Below are positions 30,500-38,210 of a DNA stretch of 38,210 nucleotides, one piece after another; within the stretch, counting starts at the first letter, position 1, and every line of letters begins with the position of its first letter. Source of the stretch: an uncultured Candidatus Melainabacteria bacterium (GTDB lineage: Bacteria; Cyanobacteriota; Vampirovibrionia; Gastranaerophilales; Gastranaerophilaceae); NCBI GenBank assembly GCA_934747335.1, contig CAKVGS010000020.1, positions 1 to 38,210 of the forward strand, given 5' to 3'. The position numbers and the translations under genes were made by a program. Under the pieces are notes generated by a model. The model saw nothing but the letters and a program-made list of their open reading frames with translations, did no database searches and was not told where the DNA came from.

Positions 30500-32698
30500 T
30501 TATTTAGTGGTTTTCTTTTTGGCTCTTTTAACTGTCTTTTTCGTAAACTGTTGAGGCGATGCACTATAAGATGTTTGGATACGTTTTACGCTGTAAACAT
30601 CAGGCATGGATTGAATTGCAGTCATAACTTTTCTTAATGTGTCAATGTTATCCAACTCGATTCCGAGTTCAATAATACCGACTTTACCTTTAGATTTAAC
30701 ATTTGCAGACGTAATATTTGTATTGTTATCCGAAACAATACCGATAACATCTTTGAGCAATCCCAATTTTTCAGCTGTTTCAATTCGGATTGTTGTGCTG
30801 TATGTTTTGTTAACGTTATTTCCTGACCAATGGATGTCTAAAAGTCTTTCAACTGGAATGTTTTCCAACGTTTTGCAGTCCAAACGGTGAACGGTAACGC
30901 CTTTTGAACGAGTTACAACGCCGACAATTGGTTCGCCCGGAATTGGAGAACAACATCTTGCAAACGAGTACAAAAGACCTTCCAAACCGATAATATCTTT
31001 TTCAGAAGCCTTTCTAGGTTTGTGTTGAACGGTTGTTTCCTGTTTTTGAGGTTTTCTTAGGCGGTTAACAATCTTATTAACGGTAGTTTCGCCATAACCT
31101 AAAGCTGCAAATAAATCATCTGCACTCACGTAATTCATTTGTTTTGCGATTTTATCAAATTCACCATTTTTTACGTATTCATCAAAAACGGTTTTTGTAA
31201 GTTCGTGTTCGAGGTTTGCTTTACCGATATCAATATGGTCTTCACGTTTGTTTTTCTTGTACCATTGACGAATTTTTGAAGCAGCCTGTTTTGTTACAAC
31301 AAAGTTTAACCAGTCAAGACGCGGTGCTGCAACTTTAGAAGTCATGATTTCAATAATATCGCCGTTTTTCAACTTTGTATCAAGTTGTGCAATACGTCCG
31401 TTAATCAAAGCTCCGACAGTTTTATGTCCGACATCCGAGTGAATACGATAGGCAAAGTCAACAGGTGTTGCGCCTTGTGGAAGGTCAATTACGTCACCGC
31501 CAGGAGTAAACGCAAAAACTTGATCGGAGAATAAATCCAATTTAACCGAATTTACGTAATCTTCTGCATTCGTTGTATCTTTGTTGTATTCAACCAATTT
31601 TCTCATCCAAGAAAATTTGATGTCAGTTGCTGAATCCGCTTTCTTTGAACCTTTTTCTTTATATCTCCAGTGCGCAGCGATACCATATTCAGCGATTTCA
31701 TGCATTTCCCAAGTTCTAATTTGAACTTCCAAAGGTTTTTGACGAGGGCCGATTACGGATGTGTGCAAAGATTGGTACATGTTACCTTTTGGCATTGCAA
31801 TATAATCTTTGAAACGTCCCGGGATTGGCTTAAATTGTGAGTGAATAAGCCCGAGAACTTCGTAGCATTCTTTTTCTGTGTCAACGATAACACGAACCGC
31901 TGTGATGTCGTATAAATCGTGGAAAGCTACATTTAAACGGCGCATCTTGTTGTAAATGCTGTAATAGTGTTTCGCGCGTCCTGTGATTTGTGCGTTTATA
32001 CCGCTTGCTTTAACGTCTTTTGAAATCTTATCAATCAAAAGCTTAACGGTCATTTCACGCTCGGCTTTTTTTTGAGAAACAAGCTGAGCAATTTCATAGT
32101 ATTTATCAGGATGAAGATATTTTAATGATAAATCTTCAAGTTCTGCTTTAATTTTACCAACCCCTAAACGGTTTGCGAGCGGTGCAAAAATATCTAAAGT
32201 TTCTTGCGCAATTCTTTGCTGCTTAACAGGTGTCATATAGTTTAGAGTTCGCATGTTATGCAATCTGTCAGCAAGTTTAAGAAGGATAATTCTAACATCA
32301 CTTGCCATTGCAATAAACATACGTCTAAAGTTTTCCGCTTGACGTTCTTCAGTTGATTTAAATTGCAATTTCCCTAATTTTGTAACACCTTGAACGAGGT
32401 TAAGTACATCTTCGCCAAAAAGTTCTTTGATTTCTTCGGGCTTTGTGTCGGTATCTTCCAAAATATCATGTAAAAAACCAGCCATAAGAGTGTGCTTATC
32501 GGCTCTCAAGCCTATTAAGATTTTTACAACTTCCATCGGGTGAATAATATAAGGCTCTTCTGAAACCCTGTATTGTCCTGCGTGAAGTTTTTTTGCAAAC
32601 TCAAAAGCTTTTTCCAGTTCTTCTATATCTTTTTCTGCATATTGCTGCTCTGTTAATAAAGCTCTAATCTCGTCAAATGTAATTACAAATTGTTCCAT
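30500..32698 (-). CDS. relA: Bifunctional (p)ppGpp synthetase/hydrolase Rel/SpoT
   Basis: The protein has 732 residues from the ATG at 32698; a TTG 30 bases upstream overlaps the promoter and is not used. Order: HD hydrolase domain (EPYIIHPMEVVKIL, then FLHDILEDT with HD at about 77-78), synthetase domain (DITAVRVIVDTEKECYEVLG, GRFKDYIAMPKGNMYQSLHT with the RFKD motif typical of bifunctional enzymes), TGS domain (VFAFTPGGDVIDLPQGATPV), zinc-finger-like region with CCSPIPGEPIVG, and a C-terminal ACT domain. It controls the stringent response. No Shine-Dalgarno is present; TATAAA ends 6 bases before ATG. Confidence 0.97.
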   Translation of the reverse strand: MEQFVITFDEIRALLTEQQYAEKDIEELEKAFEFAKKLHAGQYRVSEEPYIIHPMEVVKILIGLRADKHTLMAGFLHDILEDTDTKPEEIKELFGEDVLNLVQGVTKLGKLQFKSTEERQAENFRRMFIAMASDVRIILLKLADRLHNMRTLNYMTPVKQQRIAQETLDIFAPLANRLGVGKIKAELEDLSLKYLHPDKYYEIAQLVSQKKAEREMTVKLLIDKISKDVKASGINAQITGRAKHYYSIYNKMRRLNVAFHDLYDITAVRVIVDTEKECYEVLGLIHSQFKPIPGRFKDYIAMPKGNMYQSLHTSVIGPRQKPLEVQIRTWEMHEIAEYGIAAHWRYKEKGSKKADSATDIKFSWMRKLVEYNKDTTNAEDYVNSVKLDLFSDQVFAFTPGGDVIDLPQGATPVDFAYRIHSDVGHKTVGALINGRIAQLDTKLKNGDIIEIMTSKVAAPRLDWLNFVVTKQAASKIRQWYKKNKREDHIDIGKANLEHELTKTVFDEYVKNGEFDKIAKQMNYVSADDLFAALGYGETTVNKIVNRLRKPQKQETTVQHKPRKASEKDIIGLEGLLYSFARCCSPIPGEPIVGVVTRSKGVTVHRLDCKTLENIPVERLLDIHWSGNNVNKTYSTTIRIETAEKLGLLKDVIGIVSDNNTNITSANVKSKGKVGIIELGIELDNIDTLRKVMTAIQSMPDVYSVKRIQTSYSASPQQFTKKTVKRAKKKTTK

Positions 32699-32704
32699 AA
32701 TACA

Positions 32705-32710
32705 TTTATA
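32705..32710 (-). promoter_or_regulatory. -10 element of rel, leaderless spacing
   Basis: TATAAA on the - strand ends exactly 6 bases before the ATG. A TTGACA lies only 13 bases further up and a TTGAAT 20 bases up, neither at the ideal distance from it. Confidence 0.4.
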
Positions 32711-32841
32711 ATAGTGTTTTTTTGTCAAGAATTCAAGTGTTTGAGCGTAAAATCGTGTTAATAAAGTAGGAATGGTAATAATTTGGGTTTGATTTTTAAC
32801 TACATAATATTTGTTATAGAATTAGAAGAAGGAGGTCTGTT

Positions 32842-33402
32842 GTGGCAATTTGTATATTTGCAGGAACGTTTAATCCTATACACGAAGCGCATTTAAGAGT
32901 TGCAGAATTTGCTCTTGAACATTATGGATTTGAGAAAATAATATTTATTCCTGCTTTTGTACCGCCTCATAAGGAAATAAATCCAGAACTTGCAAAACAC
33001 AGATTAGAAATGGTAAAAATTGCAACCGCGCATGAACCAAAATTCGAGGTTTCGGATATAGAATACAAGCTCTGTGAAAATGGTGAAAAATCTTATTCAC
33101 TAAATACTGTAAAAAAAATAAGAGAAATTTATAATATAAAAGAAAAATTAAATTTTCTTATAGGAACAGATGCTTTTGAAAAAATTGAAAGTTGGTATAA
33201 GGCAGAAGAATTAAGCGGATTGGTTCACTTTATAGTTTTTCCGAGAGGTGTAAAATTAACTCCAAAAGAAAATTTTGATTATGAGATGGCGCCAATGAAA
33301 TTTTTTGATGTTTCATCAACAGATTTAAGGGCGCATCATTCACAGAATAACAGGTTGAAGGAAGTAGAGGAATATATTAAGAAAAATGGTTTGTACAATT
33401 GA
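32842..33402 (+). CDS. nadD: Nicotinate-nucleotide adenylyltransferase
   Basis: The protein has 186 residues. The nucleotidyltransferase motif GTFNPIHEAHLRVA is at residue 8; FIPAFVPPHKE follows; the later motif is SSTDLRA (ISSTxIR type). It makes NaAD from nicotinate mononucleotide and ATP. The start is GTG with a strong GGAGG 8 bases upstream. It overlaps yqeK by 17 bases; the nadD-yqeK pair is a common arrangement. Confidence 0.95.
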   Translation: MAICIFAGTFNPIHEAHLRVAEFALEHYGFEKIIFIPAFVPPHKEINPELAKHRLEMVKIATAHEPKFEVSDIEYKLCENGEKSYSLNTVKKIREIYNIKEKLNFLIGTDAFEKIESWYKAEELSGLVHFIVFPRGVKLTPKENFDYEMAPMKFFDVSSTDLRAHHSQNNRLKEVEEYIKKNGLYN

Positions 33403-33949
33403 TTATATTAAAAATTGGCTTAAAGCAAATTTAAACGAAGAAAGATATGAACACTCATTAGGAACGGCTGATTGTGCGAAAGAGCTGGCGGAAAAATTTG
33501 GCTTAGATAAAGATAAGGCATATTTCACCGGACTTATACACGATTGTGCAAAGTGTATGCCAAAAGATGATACTATGGCAATTTTGAAAAATTTACCGTT
33601 GGAAGATGGCGAATTGTGTAATCCCAAAACTCATCATGCGCCTGTTGGTGCTTATGTTGCAAAAAAAGAATTTGGAGTTGATGATGAAGAAATTTTATCT
33701 GCAATAAGGTGGCATACTTTAGGAAAAGTTGACATGACACCTTTTGAAAAAATAATATTTTTAGCGGACAAAATTGAGGAAAGAACCAGACCAAGTGAAC
33801 ATTATGAACCTATTAAAAAAGCTCTGGAAGATGGTGGCATCGATTCTGCGCTTTTAGTTTGCTATGAAAACACTATTAAAAGTCTTGTTGATAGAAAACT
33901 TCGAATTTGCTTAGCAACAATTGAGATTTATAATAGTTTGCTTAAATAG
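33386..33949 (+). CDS. yqeK: HD-domain diadenosine tetraphosphatase YqeK
   Basis: The protein has 187 residues. The HD motif IHDCAKCMP, His in ERYEHSLGTADCA, and later HHAPVGAYVA and IRWHTLGKVDM followed by IIFLADKIEERTRP are those of the YqeK family, which hydrolyses Ap4A symmetrically to ADP using an iron or metal centre. It is translationally coupled to nadD by the 17-base overlap. Confidence 0.94.
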   Translation: MVCTIDYIKNWLKANLNEERYEHSLGTADCAKELAEKFGLDKDKAYFTGLIHDCAKCMPKDDTMAILKNLPLEDGELCNPKTHHAPVGAYVAKKEFGVDDEEILSAIRWHTLGKVDMTPFEKIIFLADKIEERTRPSEHYEPIKKALEDGGIDSALLVCYENTIKSLVDRKLRICLATIEIYNSLLK

Positions 33950-33954
33950 GCGGA

Positions 33955-34248
33955 TTATATTTTAACTAAATCTTTTTTTATAAAATTATAAAATCTTTCG
34001 TCTATGTTATAAAAATCAGTGAAATTTACAATGAATGGTAAATCAGATTTATCAAACATGAATTTAATGAGTTCTAATTCTGAATATGGCATTTGTGTTT
34101 GCCCATGAATTAATATATCCAAATCTGACGTTTTTTCAAAATTTCCTTTTACTCTAGAGCCATAATAGAAAAAATTAAAATCAGATTTGTGGGGTGTTAA
34201 TATGTTTTGGATTATTTGTTCTTCTTGCGGTGTTATGCCTTTAATCAT
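33955..34248 (-). CDS. MntA-type nucleotidyltransferase (antitoxin of HepT/MntA pair)
   Basis: The protein has 97 residues from the ATG at 34248; a longer frame to 34263 exists. The motif GS-X10-DxD is exact (GSRVKGNFEKTSDLDI), the signature of minimal nucleotidyltransferases. In the Shewanella HepT/MntA system this enzyme adds AMP to a tyrosine of the HEPN toxin and silences it. Its ATG overlaps the stop of the upstream hepT-like gene in TAATG, so translation is coupled. The convergent neighbour yqeK ends only 5 bases away. Confidence 0.85.
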   Translation of the reverse strand: MIKGITPQEEQIIQNILTPHKSDFNFFYYGSRVKGNFEKTSDLDILIHGQTQMPYSELELIKFMFDKSDLPFIVNFTDFYNIDERFYNFIKKDLVKI

Positions 34249-34661
34249 TAAATTGAATCCCATTTTTGTAATAAGAAATTTACGCTTTCGATGAATTCGG
34301 GAATAATTTCCAACAGGTTTCTTGATTTTTCGATGTTGTATTCGTGAGCGGTATTATTTCTCTTGGAATAATAATCTCGCCAATTTGTCCAACTTTTAGC
34401 AAAACCATAGGCTTCCATATATCTGAAAATATTATTCATTGTAAGCTCTTCTTCTTTTTTGCTGTATTGAAGTTTAAAATACTTTTTCATTGTTTTCCAA
34501 GCAGTTTCAAAAGTATATTCAAACCTTTTTACGCAAGAATCTGCATAAATCGCACACATTTCTTCATCGTCACTCCCTTCAAGAAAAACGCTGTATGCTT
34601 TTTCGAGTGAAGATTCTGCTTTTCTGAGAGCTTCAATGTCTAATTCGATAATATCTTCCAT
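34248..34661 (-). CDS. HEPN-domain toxin HepT-like (HI0074 family)
   Basis: The protein has 137 residues, all helical. DSCVKRFEYTFETAWKTMKK is the HI0074/HepT family core, and RNNTAHEY fits RX4HXY exactly, the RNase active site (Arg, His) plus the tyrosine that MntA AMPylates. Acts in the cytoplasm as a tRNA- or RNA-cleaving toxin in characterised members. The promoter reads TTGCTT-17-TAGAAT, and the hexamer ends 6 bases before ATG, so it is probably leaderless. It forms a two-gene operon with the MntA-like gene. Confidence 0.87.
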   Translation of the reverse strand: MEDIIELDIEALRKAESSLEKAYSVFLEGSDDEEMCAIYADSCVKRFEYTFETAWKTMKKYFKLQYSKKEEELTMNNIFRYMEAYGFAKSWTNWRDYYSKRNNTAHEYNIEKSRNLLEIIPEFIESVNFLLQKWDSI

Positions 34662-34667
34662 AGCTTT

Positions 34668-34696
34668 ATTCTACAAAAAATAATAAGATTAAGCAA
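34668..34696 (-). promoter_or_regulatory. Promoter of hepT-mntA, leaderless spacing
   Basis: On the - strand TTGCTT (34691-34696), a 17-base spacer, TAGAAT (34668-34673), then 6 bases to ATG. Confidence 0.55.
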
Positions 34697-34729
34697 CTTT
34701 ACAGAAATAATCTTGTATAAATAAAAATT

Positions 34730-34757
34730 TTGTTTTTCAGAAAAAAGATAGTATAAT
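34730..34757 (+). promoter_or_regulatory. Promoter of the exported protein gene, leaderless spacing
   Basis: A perfect TATAAT (34752-34757) ends 6 bases before ATG, with TTGTTT 16 bases further up; there is no Shine-Dalgarno. Confidence 0.6.
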
Positions 34758-34763
34758 TAGACT

Positions 34764-35909
34764 ATGAGGAAGAGGTTAGCTGGATTAATTTTATCTGTAA
34801 TGTTGGCAAATACAGCTTTAGCTGATATGCCTTATCAAGGTCATGCAGAGTTTGACGAACAGTACACTGCACCTGATGAAAAACTTTTTACGGGAAAAAC
34901 CGAATATCTTGAAAAAAAAGACGTTATAGAAATGACAGTTTCTCAAGTTCTTGACGGTTCTTATTCCTTAGAAGGTGATGAATTTTTTGCAACTGTAACA
35001 TCCGATGTTTTGGGTGATAAAGGTGTTATTATTCCAAAAGGAACGGTTGCTCACGGCTCAATCACACAAACTAGCGAAGCTAAAAGACTCGGTCGTGACG
35101 GACATTTAAGTCTTAGTTTTGATTATCTTGTAACGCCCGACGGAAGAGAAATTCCAATCGAAGGCAAAATGTCTACAAAACTTCATCCTCTAAAAGCTGC
35201 TACAAAAATTGTTGCAACTGATGTCGGTTATACTGCTGTCGGTGGTGTAGCAGGCGGTTTATTTGCCTTGCAAGCTTTGGGCTTAGAAGCAGCGATAGCA
35301 TCCCAAGGCTACACAGTAGCAGGTGGTGCAGCTTTAGGCGGTACAATCGGTTTAGGTATGTCATTATATAGAAAAGGTAAAAATGTTCTAATTGCCCCGG
35401 GAGATGAAATTAAAGTTAGAATTTTATCAAATGTAGAGCTTCCTGTATATAAAGACGAGGCTTTACAAAAACAAGAAATGAACTACCCGGGACTTGATAT
35501 AAGAATTGCAAATATTCTTTATGAAAAAGACCCGTTTGGAGAAGTTAATACAATTACGCTTTCTCTATCAATTTCTAATATGTCTAAAAAAGCGTTTTCC
35601 GGCATGGATTTAGCATTGGTTAATGATTATAATACCGTTTTTAATCCATCAATTTTTGGTGATACAAAACTATTGTTTTCACAACTTAAACCGGGGGATA
35701 GATTCGCCGGAAGAATATCTTTTTCGGTTCATAATGTTAAACAATCTTATTGGTTAATAGTTAATGATAGAGCAACAAACAAACCAATTGCGAAAATTTC
35801 TTTAGATAACGCGTACAAAAATGTTTCAAAAGACGTTAAGAAACGTAATGATAAAATGAAGCGCGGCAAGAAAAACTATTACAAGGAAGAATCGCCATTT
35901 GATTTATAA
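34764..35909 (+). CDS. Exported protein with glycine-rich hydrophobic centre
   Basis: The protein has 381 residues. The signal peptide MRKRLAGLILSVMLANTALA is cleaved before DMPYQG. Residues about 55-130 form a beta-rich region (VIIPKGTVAHGSITQTSEAK, LSLSFDYLVTPDGREIPIEG) that resembles the C-terminal beta barrel of VirB10/TrbI-type proteins, though I would not assign it. Residues about 150-205 are a Gly/Ala-rich hydrophobic stretch (GYTAVGGVAGGLFALQALGL) that could insert in a membrane. The C-terminal domain (EVNTITLSLSISNMSKKAFS) is immunoglobulin-like; the end is strongly basic. Probably an envelope protein of unknown role. Confidence 0.8.
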   Translation: MRKRLAGLILSVMLANTALADMPYQGHAEFDEQYTAPDEKLFTGKTEYLEKKDVIEMTVSQVLDGSYSLEGDEFFATVTSDVLGDKGVIIPKGTVAHGSITQTSEAKRLGRDGHLSLSFDYLVTPDGREIPIEGKMSTKLHPLKAATKIVATDVGYTAVGGVAGGLFALQALGLEAAIASQGYTVAGGAALGGTIGLGMSLYRKGKNVLIAPGDEIKVRILSNVELPVYKDEALQKQEMNYPGLDIRIANILYEKDPFGEVNTITLSLSISNMSKKAFSGMDLALVNDYNTVFNPSIFGDTKLLFSQLKPGDRFAGRISFSVHNVKQSYWLIVNDRATNKPIAKISLDNAYKNVSKDVKKRNDKMKRGKKNYYKEESPFDL

Positions 35910-35920
35910 ATTTTCAATAA

Positions 35921-35952
35921 AAAAATGCGCTCACTTCTGAGCGCATTTTTTA
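35921..35952. terminator. Bidirectional terminator
   Basis: A 13-bp perfect stem (35921-35933 with 35938-35950, ATGCGCTCA/TGAGCGCAT) has an A-run left and a T-run right. It serves the exported protein gene and the convergent apt. Confidence 0.93.
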
Positions 35953-35965
35953 TTACTATAATTAA

Positions 35966-36508
35966 TTAATCTAAATCATAATTTAACATTGAAACAACTT
36001 TTACTCCTGTTGCTTCGATTTTTTCTCTGCCTTTTAGAGGGTCAAGTTCAATAATGAAAGCTGAAGCTACAACCTCAGCACCGATTCTTTTAACAAGATT
36101 GCAAGCAGCTAAAGCCGTTCCGCCAGTTGCCAATAAATCATCAATTACAAGCACTCTATCACCTTTTTTAAGAGCATCTGCGTGGATTTCAATTGTATCA
36201 GTGCCATATTCTAAAGCGTATTCTTCCTTAATTGTTTCAGCAGGAAGTTTATTTGGTTTTCTTATAGGCACAAAACCTGCACCGAGCTTGTAAGCAACTG
36301 CTGCACCAAAAATAAATCCGCGAGATTCAATACCCGTTACATAATCGATTTTTTCATCTTTAAATTGTTCATACAAAAAATCGGTCATGTATTGCATTGC
36401 TTTAGCATCTTTTGTTGCAGTTGTAATATCTAAAAACAAAATACCTTTTTTAGGGAAATCAGGCACTTCTCTTACATGTTCTCTTACATATTGAAATCTA
36501 TCTGTCAT
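35966..36508 (-). CDS. apt: Adenine phosphoribosyltransferase
   Basis: The protein has 180 residues. The family start REVPDFPKKGILFLDITT, YVTGIESRGFIFGAAVAYKL, PIRKPNKLPAETIKEEY, and the PRPP-binding loop VLVIDDLLATGGTALAA are all present. It salvages adenine to AMP with PRPP. The ATG is preceded by AGAGG within the 3' end of the glycosyltransferase gene, with 4 bases between the two genes, so they form an operon. Confidence 0.97.
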   Translation of the reverse strand: MTDRFQYVREHVREVPDFPKKGILFLDITTATKDAKAMQYMTDFLYEQFKDEKIDYVTGIESRGFIFGAAVAYKLGAGFVPIRKPNKLPAETIKEEYALEYGTDTIEIHADALKKGDRVLVIDDLLATGGTALAACNLVKRIGAEVVASAFIIELDPLKGREKIEATGVKVVSMLNYDLD

Positions 36509-36512
36509 CTAT

Positions 36513-37859
36513 TTATACCTCTTGCATTTCTAATTCTTGTCTGTTTTGTTCTTCAACTACAAGACCGTGAGCAGTCTTGCCCCAATTCATATCTTTTTTA
36601 CAGAATAATATTTTACCACAAATGAATAATTCCATCGGAAACCAAATTATTAAAAAGTAAACGGTTGTTTCTAATGCTTGTCTGAATGCGCTCATTCTAG
36701 GTACAAAATCGTATTTTCTTAAACTATATCTGATTGCACCAAAGAAACCTAAACCAACTACTGCTGAAACAATCAGAGAAGACCACAATACATTGTGTAA
36801 GCTGTAAGGGTCAATTTTATCCGTTAATAATTTGATTATTCTAAAAACAACCTCCATCATAAACCAAAGTGGCATGATAAATTGCGTAATATAAACCGCC
36901 ATATCCAATCTTGCACGCAATGACATTTTTTTAGATTTCATTGCCGCGCCAAAATATTCTAAATATCTTCTGATTGTACCTTCTAACCAGCGACGTCTTT
37001 GGCGGAAAAGCGGAAAAACATAAACAATGCCTTCTTCATACACACAAGCATCGGGGCAAAAACGTACGTCCCAACCCTTTATGTGCAATCTTGTAGACAT
37101 GTCTAAATCGTCTGTTATAGTATAATTATTCCAACCGTCAATGTCTTCTAAAGCTTGGCGTTTAATCAATTCGCCGTTACCGCGAAGCTCAACCGCCCCT
37201 TTTATCGCATCTCTGCTTACTTGAAGATATGTATCAAATGTGTATTCATTGTTTTGACATCTTGTTAAAAAGTTTACATCTTTGTTTCTGATAATTTTTC
37301 TGGCTTGAACTGCACCCACGTCAGCAGGTTCAAGATTTGGTACAAGTTTATTTAAGAAATCAGGTTCAACAGTAGCATCTGCATCAAATACTAAAATAGC
37401 TTCACCGTGTGCCATTTTTAATGCATCATTTAGAACAGCAGATTTTCCCGGAAATGCATCTTTTTCTCTGATTAAAGCTCTAACTTGTTCATGTTTTGCT
37501 TCCAAATCCTTGATTACAGAAGCTGTATTATCTGAACTTCTATCATCTATAACAATAACTTCAAAATTCGGATAATCCATATTTAGGATGTTTTCTACCG
37601 TATTAGTAATTACGGATTCCTCATCATGAGCAGGAATCATAACAGTTACAAACGGTTTAAAGTTTTCATTCACAACTATCGGGTGCTTTTTCAACTTACG
37701 CTTTTGATACTTTGTAGCTGCAAGTGAATAAAGCCCATACACAACCATACACGCACATAAAATAACGAAACCAACTACCGTGTTGACATAGTTTTGGAAA
37801 ACATAAAGAAACACGCCCAAGCACGATAATATTATAAATAAAAGAATTCTTTCCCTCAT
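36513..37859 (-). CDS. Processive family-2 glycosyltransferase, membrane protein
   Basis: The protein has 448 residues. Two N-terminal membrane segments (ILLFIILSCLGVFLYVF, VVGFVILCACMVVYGLYSL). The GT-A domain has MIPAHDEESVI, IDDRSSDNT, DADATVEPDF (DxD), ITDDLDMSTRLHIKGW (TED-like motif, here TDD) and QRRRW (QxxRW), the hallmarks of processive enzymes such as PgaC, NodC, hyaluronan and cellulose synthases. At least two further hydrophobic segments lie in the C-terminal third. It probably exports a beta-linked polysaccharide, such as poly-GlcNAc; the product is not settled by sequence. Co-transcribed with apt. Confidence 0.88.
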   Translation of the reverse strand: MRERILLFIILSCLGVFLYVFQNYVNTVVGFVILCACMVVYGLYSLAATKYQKRKLKKHPIVVNENFKPFVTVMIPAHDEESVITNTVENILNMDYPNFEVIVIDDRSSDNTASVIKDLEAKHEQVRALIREKDAFPGKSAVLNDALKMAHGEAILVFDADATVEPDFLNKLVPNLEPADVGAVQARKIIRNKDVNFLTRCQNNEYTFDTYLQVSRDAIKGAVELRGNGELIKRQALEDIDGWNNYTITDDLDMSTRLHIKGWDVRFCPDACVYEEGIVYVFPLFRQRRRWLEGTIRRYLEYFGAAMKSKKMSLRARLDMAVYITQFIMPLWFMMEVVFRIIKLLTDKIDPYSLHNVLWSSLIVSAVVGLGFFGAIRYSLRKYDFVPRMSAFRQALETTVYFLIIWFPMELFICGKILFCKKDMNWGKTAHGLVVEEQNRQELEMQEV

Positions 37860-37900
37860 AATCTCCCAACACTCTTAATTCTAAGATATCTTATGTGTCA

Positions 37901-37909
37901 ATTATACCA
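37901..37909 (-). promoter_or_regulatory. Extended -10 promoter of the glycosyltransferase-apt operon
   Basis: On the - strand TGG precedes a perfect TATAAT, giving an extended -10 (TGN-TATAAT) about 42 bases upstream of the ATG. GGGAG sits 3 bases before that ATG. There is no clear -35. Confidence 0.55.
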
Positions 37910-38124
37910 AAAACAAGCATTGATGGGCGCGGATGTTTACAAAACTTCACGGAGAGAGATTTTTTAGAAGTGAATAGCTTAATGAGTTTGTTTTTAACGC
38001 AAACTACGTTAAAAATCTTTAAAACCTCTTATTCCCCTATTCCCTTTAACAATTATTAAGAATTTCCCATTTTTTTAAACTCAACTTTACAAAACTTCAC
38101 AAAACGCATCAAAAAAGGCAATTT

Positions 38125-38152
38125 TTGAAAAGTTAAATACTTTATATATACA
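38125..38152 (+). promoter_or_regulatory. Promoter of the last gene
   Basis: TTGAAA and TATACA are separated by 16 bases, followed by a short leader containing AAGGAG. Confidence 0.5.
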
Positions 38153-38180
38153 TAAGAGATAACCAAGGAGAGTAAACAAG

Positions 38181-38210
38181 ATGTTATTCACAACAGAAAC
38201 AATTTCAAAC
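38181..38210 (+). CDS. Unknown gene, first ten codons only
   Basis: ATG with a strong AAGGAG 10-11 bases upstream begins MLFTTETISN and runs off the window. Too little is present to assign a product. Confidence 0.65.
   Translation, partial: MLFTTETISN

Larger units (their letters stand above)
37860..38180. other. Intergenic spacer before the last gene
   Basis: It holds the glycosyltransferase promoter, a perfect 9-bp hairpin TTTTTAACG/CGTTAAAAA (37991-37999 with 38007-38015), a direct repeat TTTACAAAACTTCAC at about 37935 and 38092, and the promoter at 38125. No ORF was found. Confidence 0.55.

Noticed and set aside
32711..32732. TTGACA upstream of rel as the -35 box
   Set aside because: It lies only 13 bases from the TATAAA that fits the start, so it is probably coincidental.

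Overview
The window is AT-rich, gene-dense bacterial chromosome. A complete distal flagellar operon with both P-ring and L-ring genes points to a diderm. A ferredoxin-dependent 2-oxoacid oxidoreductase points to an anaerobic, fermentative life. My best guess is a flagellated Vampirovibrionia/Gastranaerophilales-type relative of Cyanobacteria ('Melainabacteria'). That is an inference from gene content and protein flavour; no marker RNA is present. No tRNA, rRNA, CRISPR array, phage or classical transposase gene was seen.

Layout: 1-471 is the 3' end of fusA (EF-G). 821-10374 is a flagellar operon: lytic transglycosylase, flgF, flgG, flgA, flgI, flgJ (rod-binding domain only), a small possibly FlgM-like ORF, flgH, flgN, flgK and flgL. 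10541-11782 (-) is a pair made of a GNAT-like unknown and an ADP-ribosyltransferase-like protein. Then come ileS, a 39-residue-repeat protein with a LysM-like tail, aspS (-) and pgeF/yfiH (-), separated by repeat-rich spacers. 19885-23425 (-) is a four-subunit 2-oxoacid:ferredoxin oxidoreductase operon. 23505-26612 (-) holds an unknown, a radical SAM protein and an AI-2E family permease. An orphan OppF-like ATPase, rplI, a MetE/UROD-like protein, a possible FliK-like protein (-), bifunctional rel (-), nadD-yqeK, a HepT/MntA toxin-antitoxin pair (-), an exported protein, apt and a processive glycosyltransferase (-) follow. The window ends in the first codons of a new gene.

The most striking structure is a family of about 110-150 bp intercistronic elements. 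Each has two inverted arms built from tandem octamers (consensus AGTTKAGN) around an AT-rich core. They fill six gaps of the flagellar operon, with a related variant in a seventh, and every gap of the kor operon. They are absent from the rest of the window. They occur in both orientations, stop translation in nearly every frame, end just before the downstream ribosome-binding site, and show paired compensatory changes between arms. In the korA-korB gap the octamer arrays enclose a four-helix-bundle ORF of the 23S-rRNA-intervening-sequence protein family. The TTG start, Shine-Dalgarno and stop codon of that ORF all lie inside the arrays. I propose that this ORF is the long form of the element and that the short hairpins are its miniature relatives.

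A second theme is initiation without a Shine-Dalgarno: six transcription-unit leaders have a -10-like hexamer ending exactly 6 nt before ATG, which suggests leaderless mRNAs.
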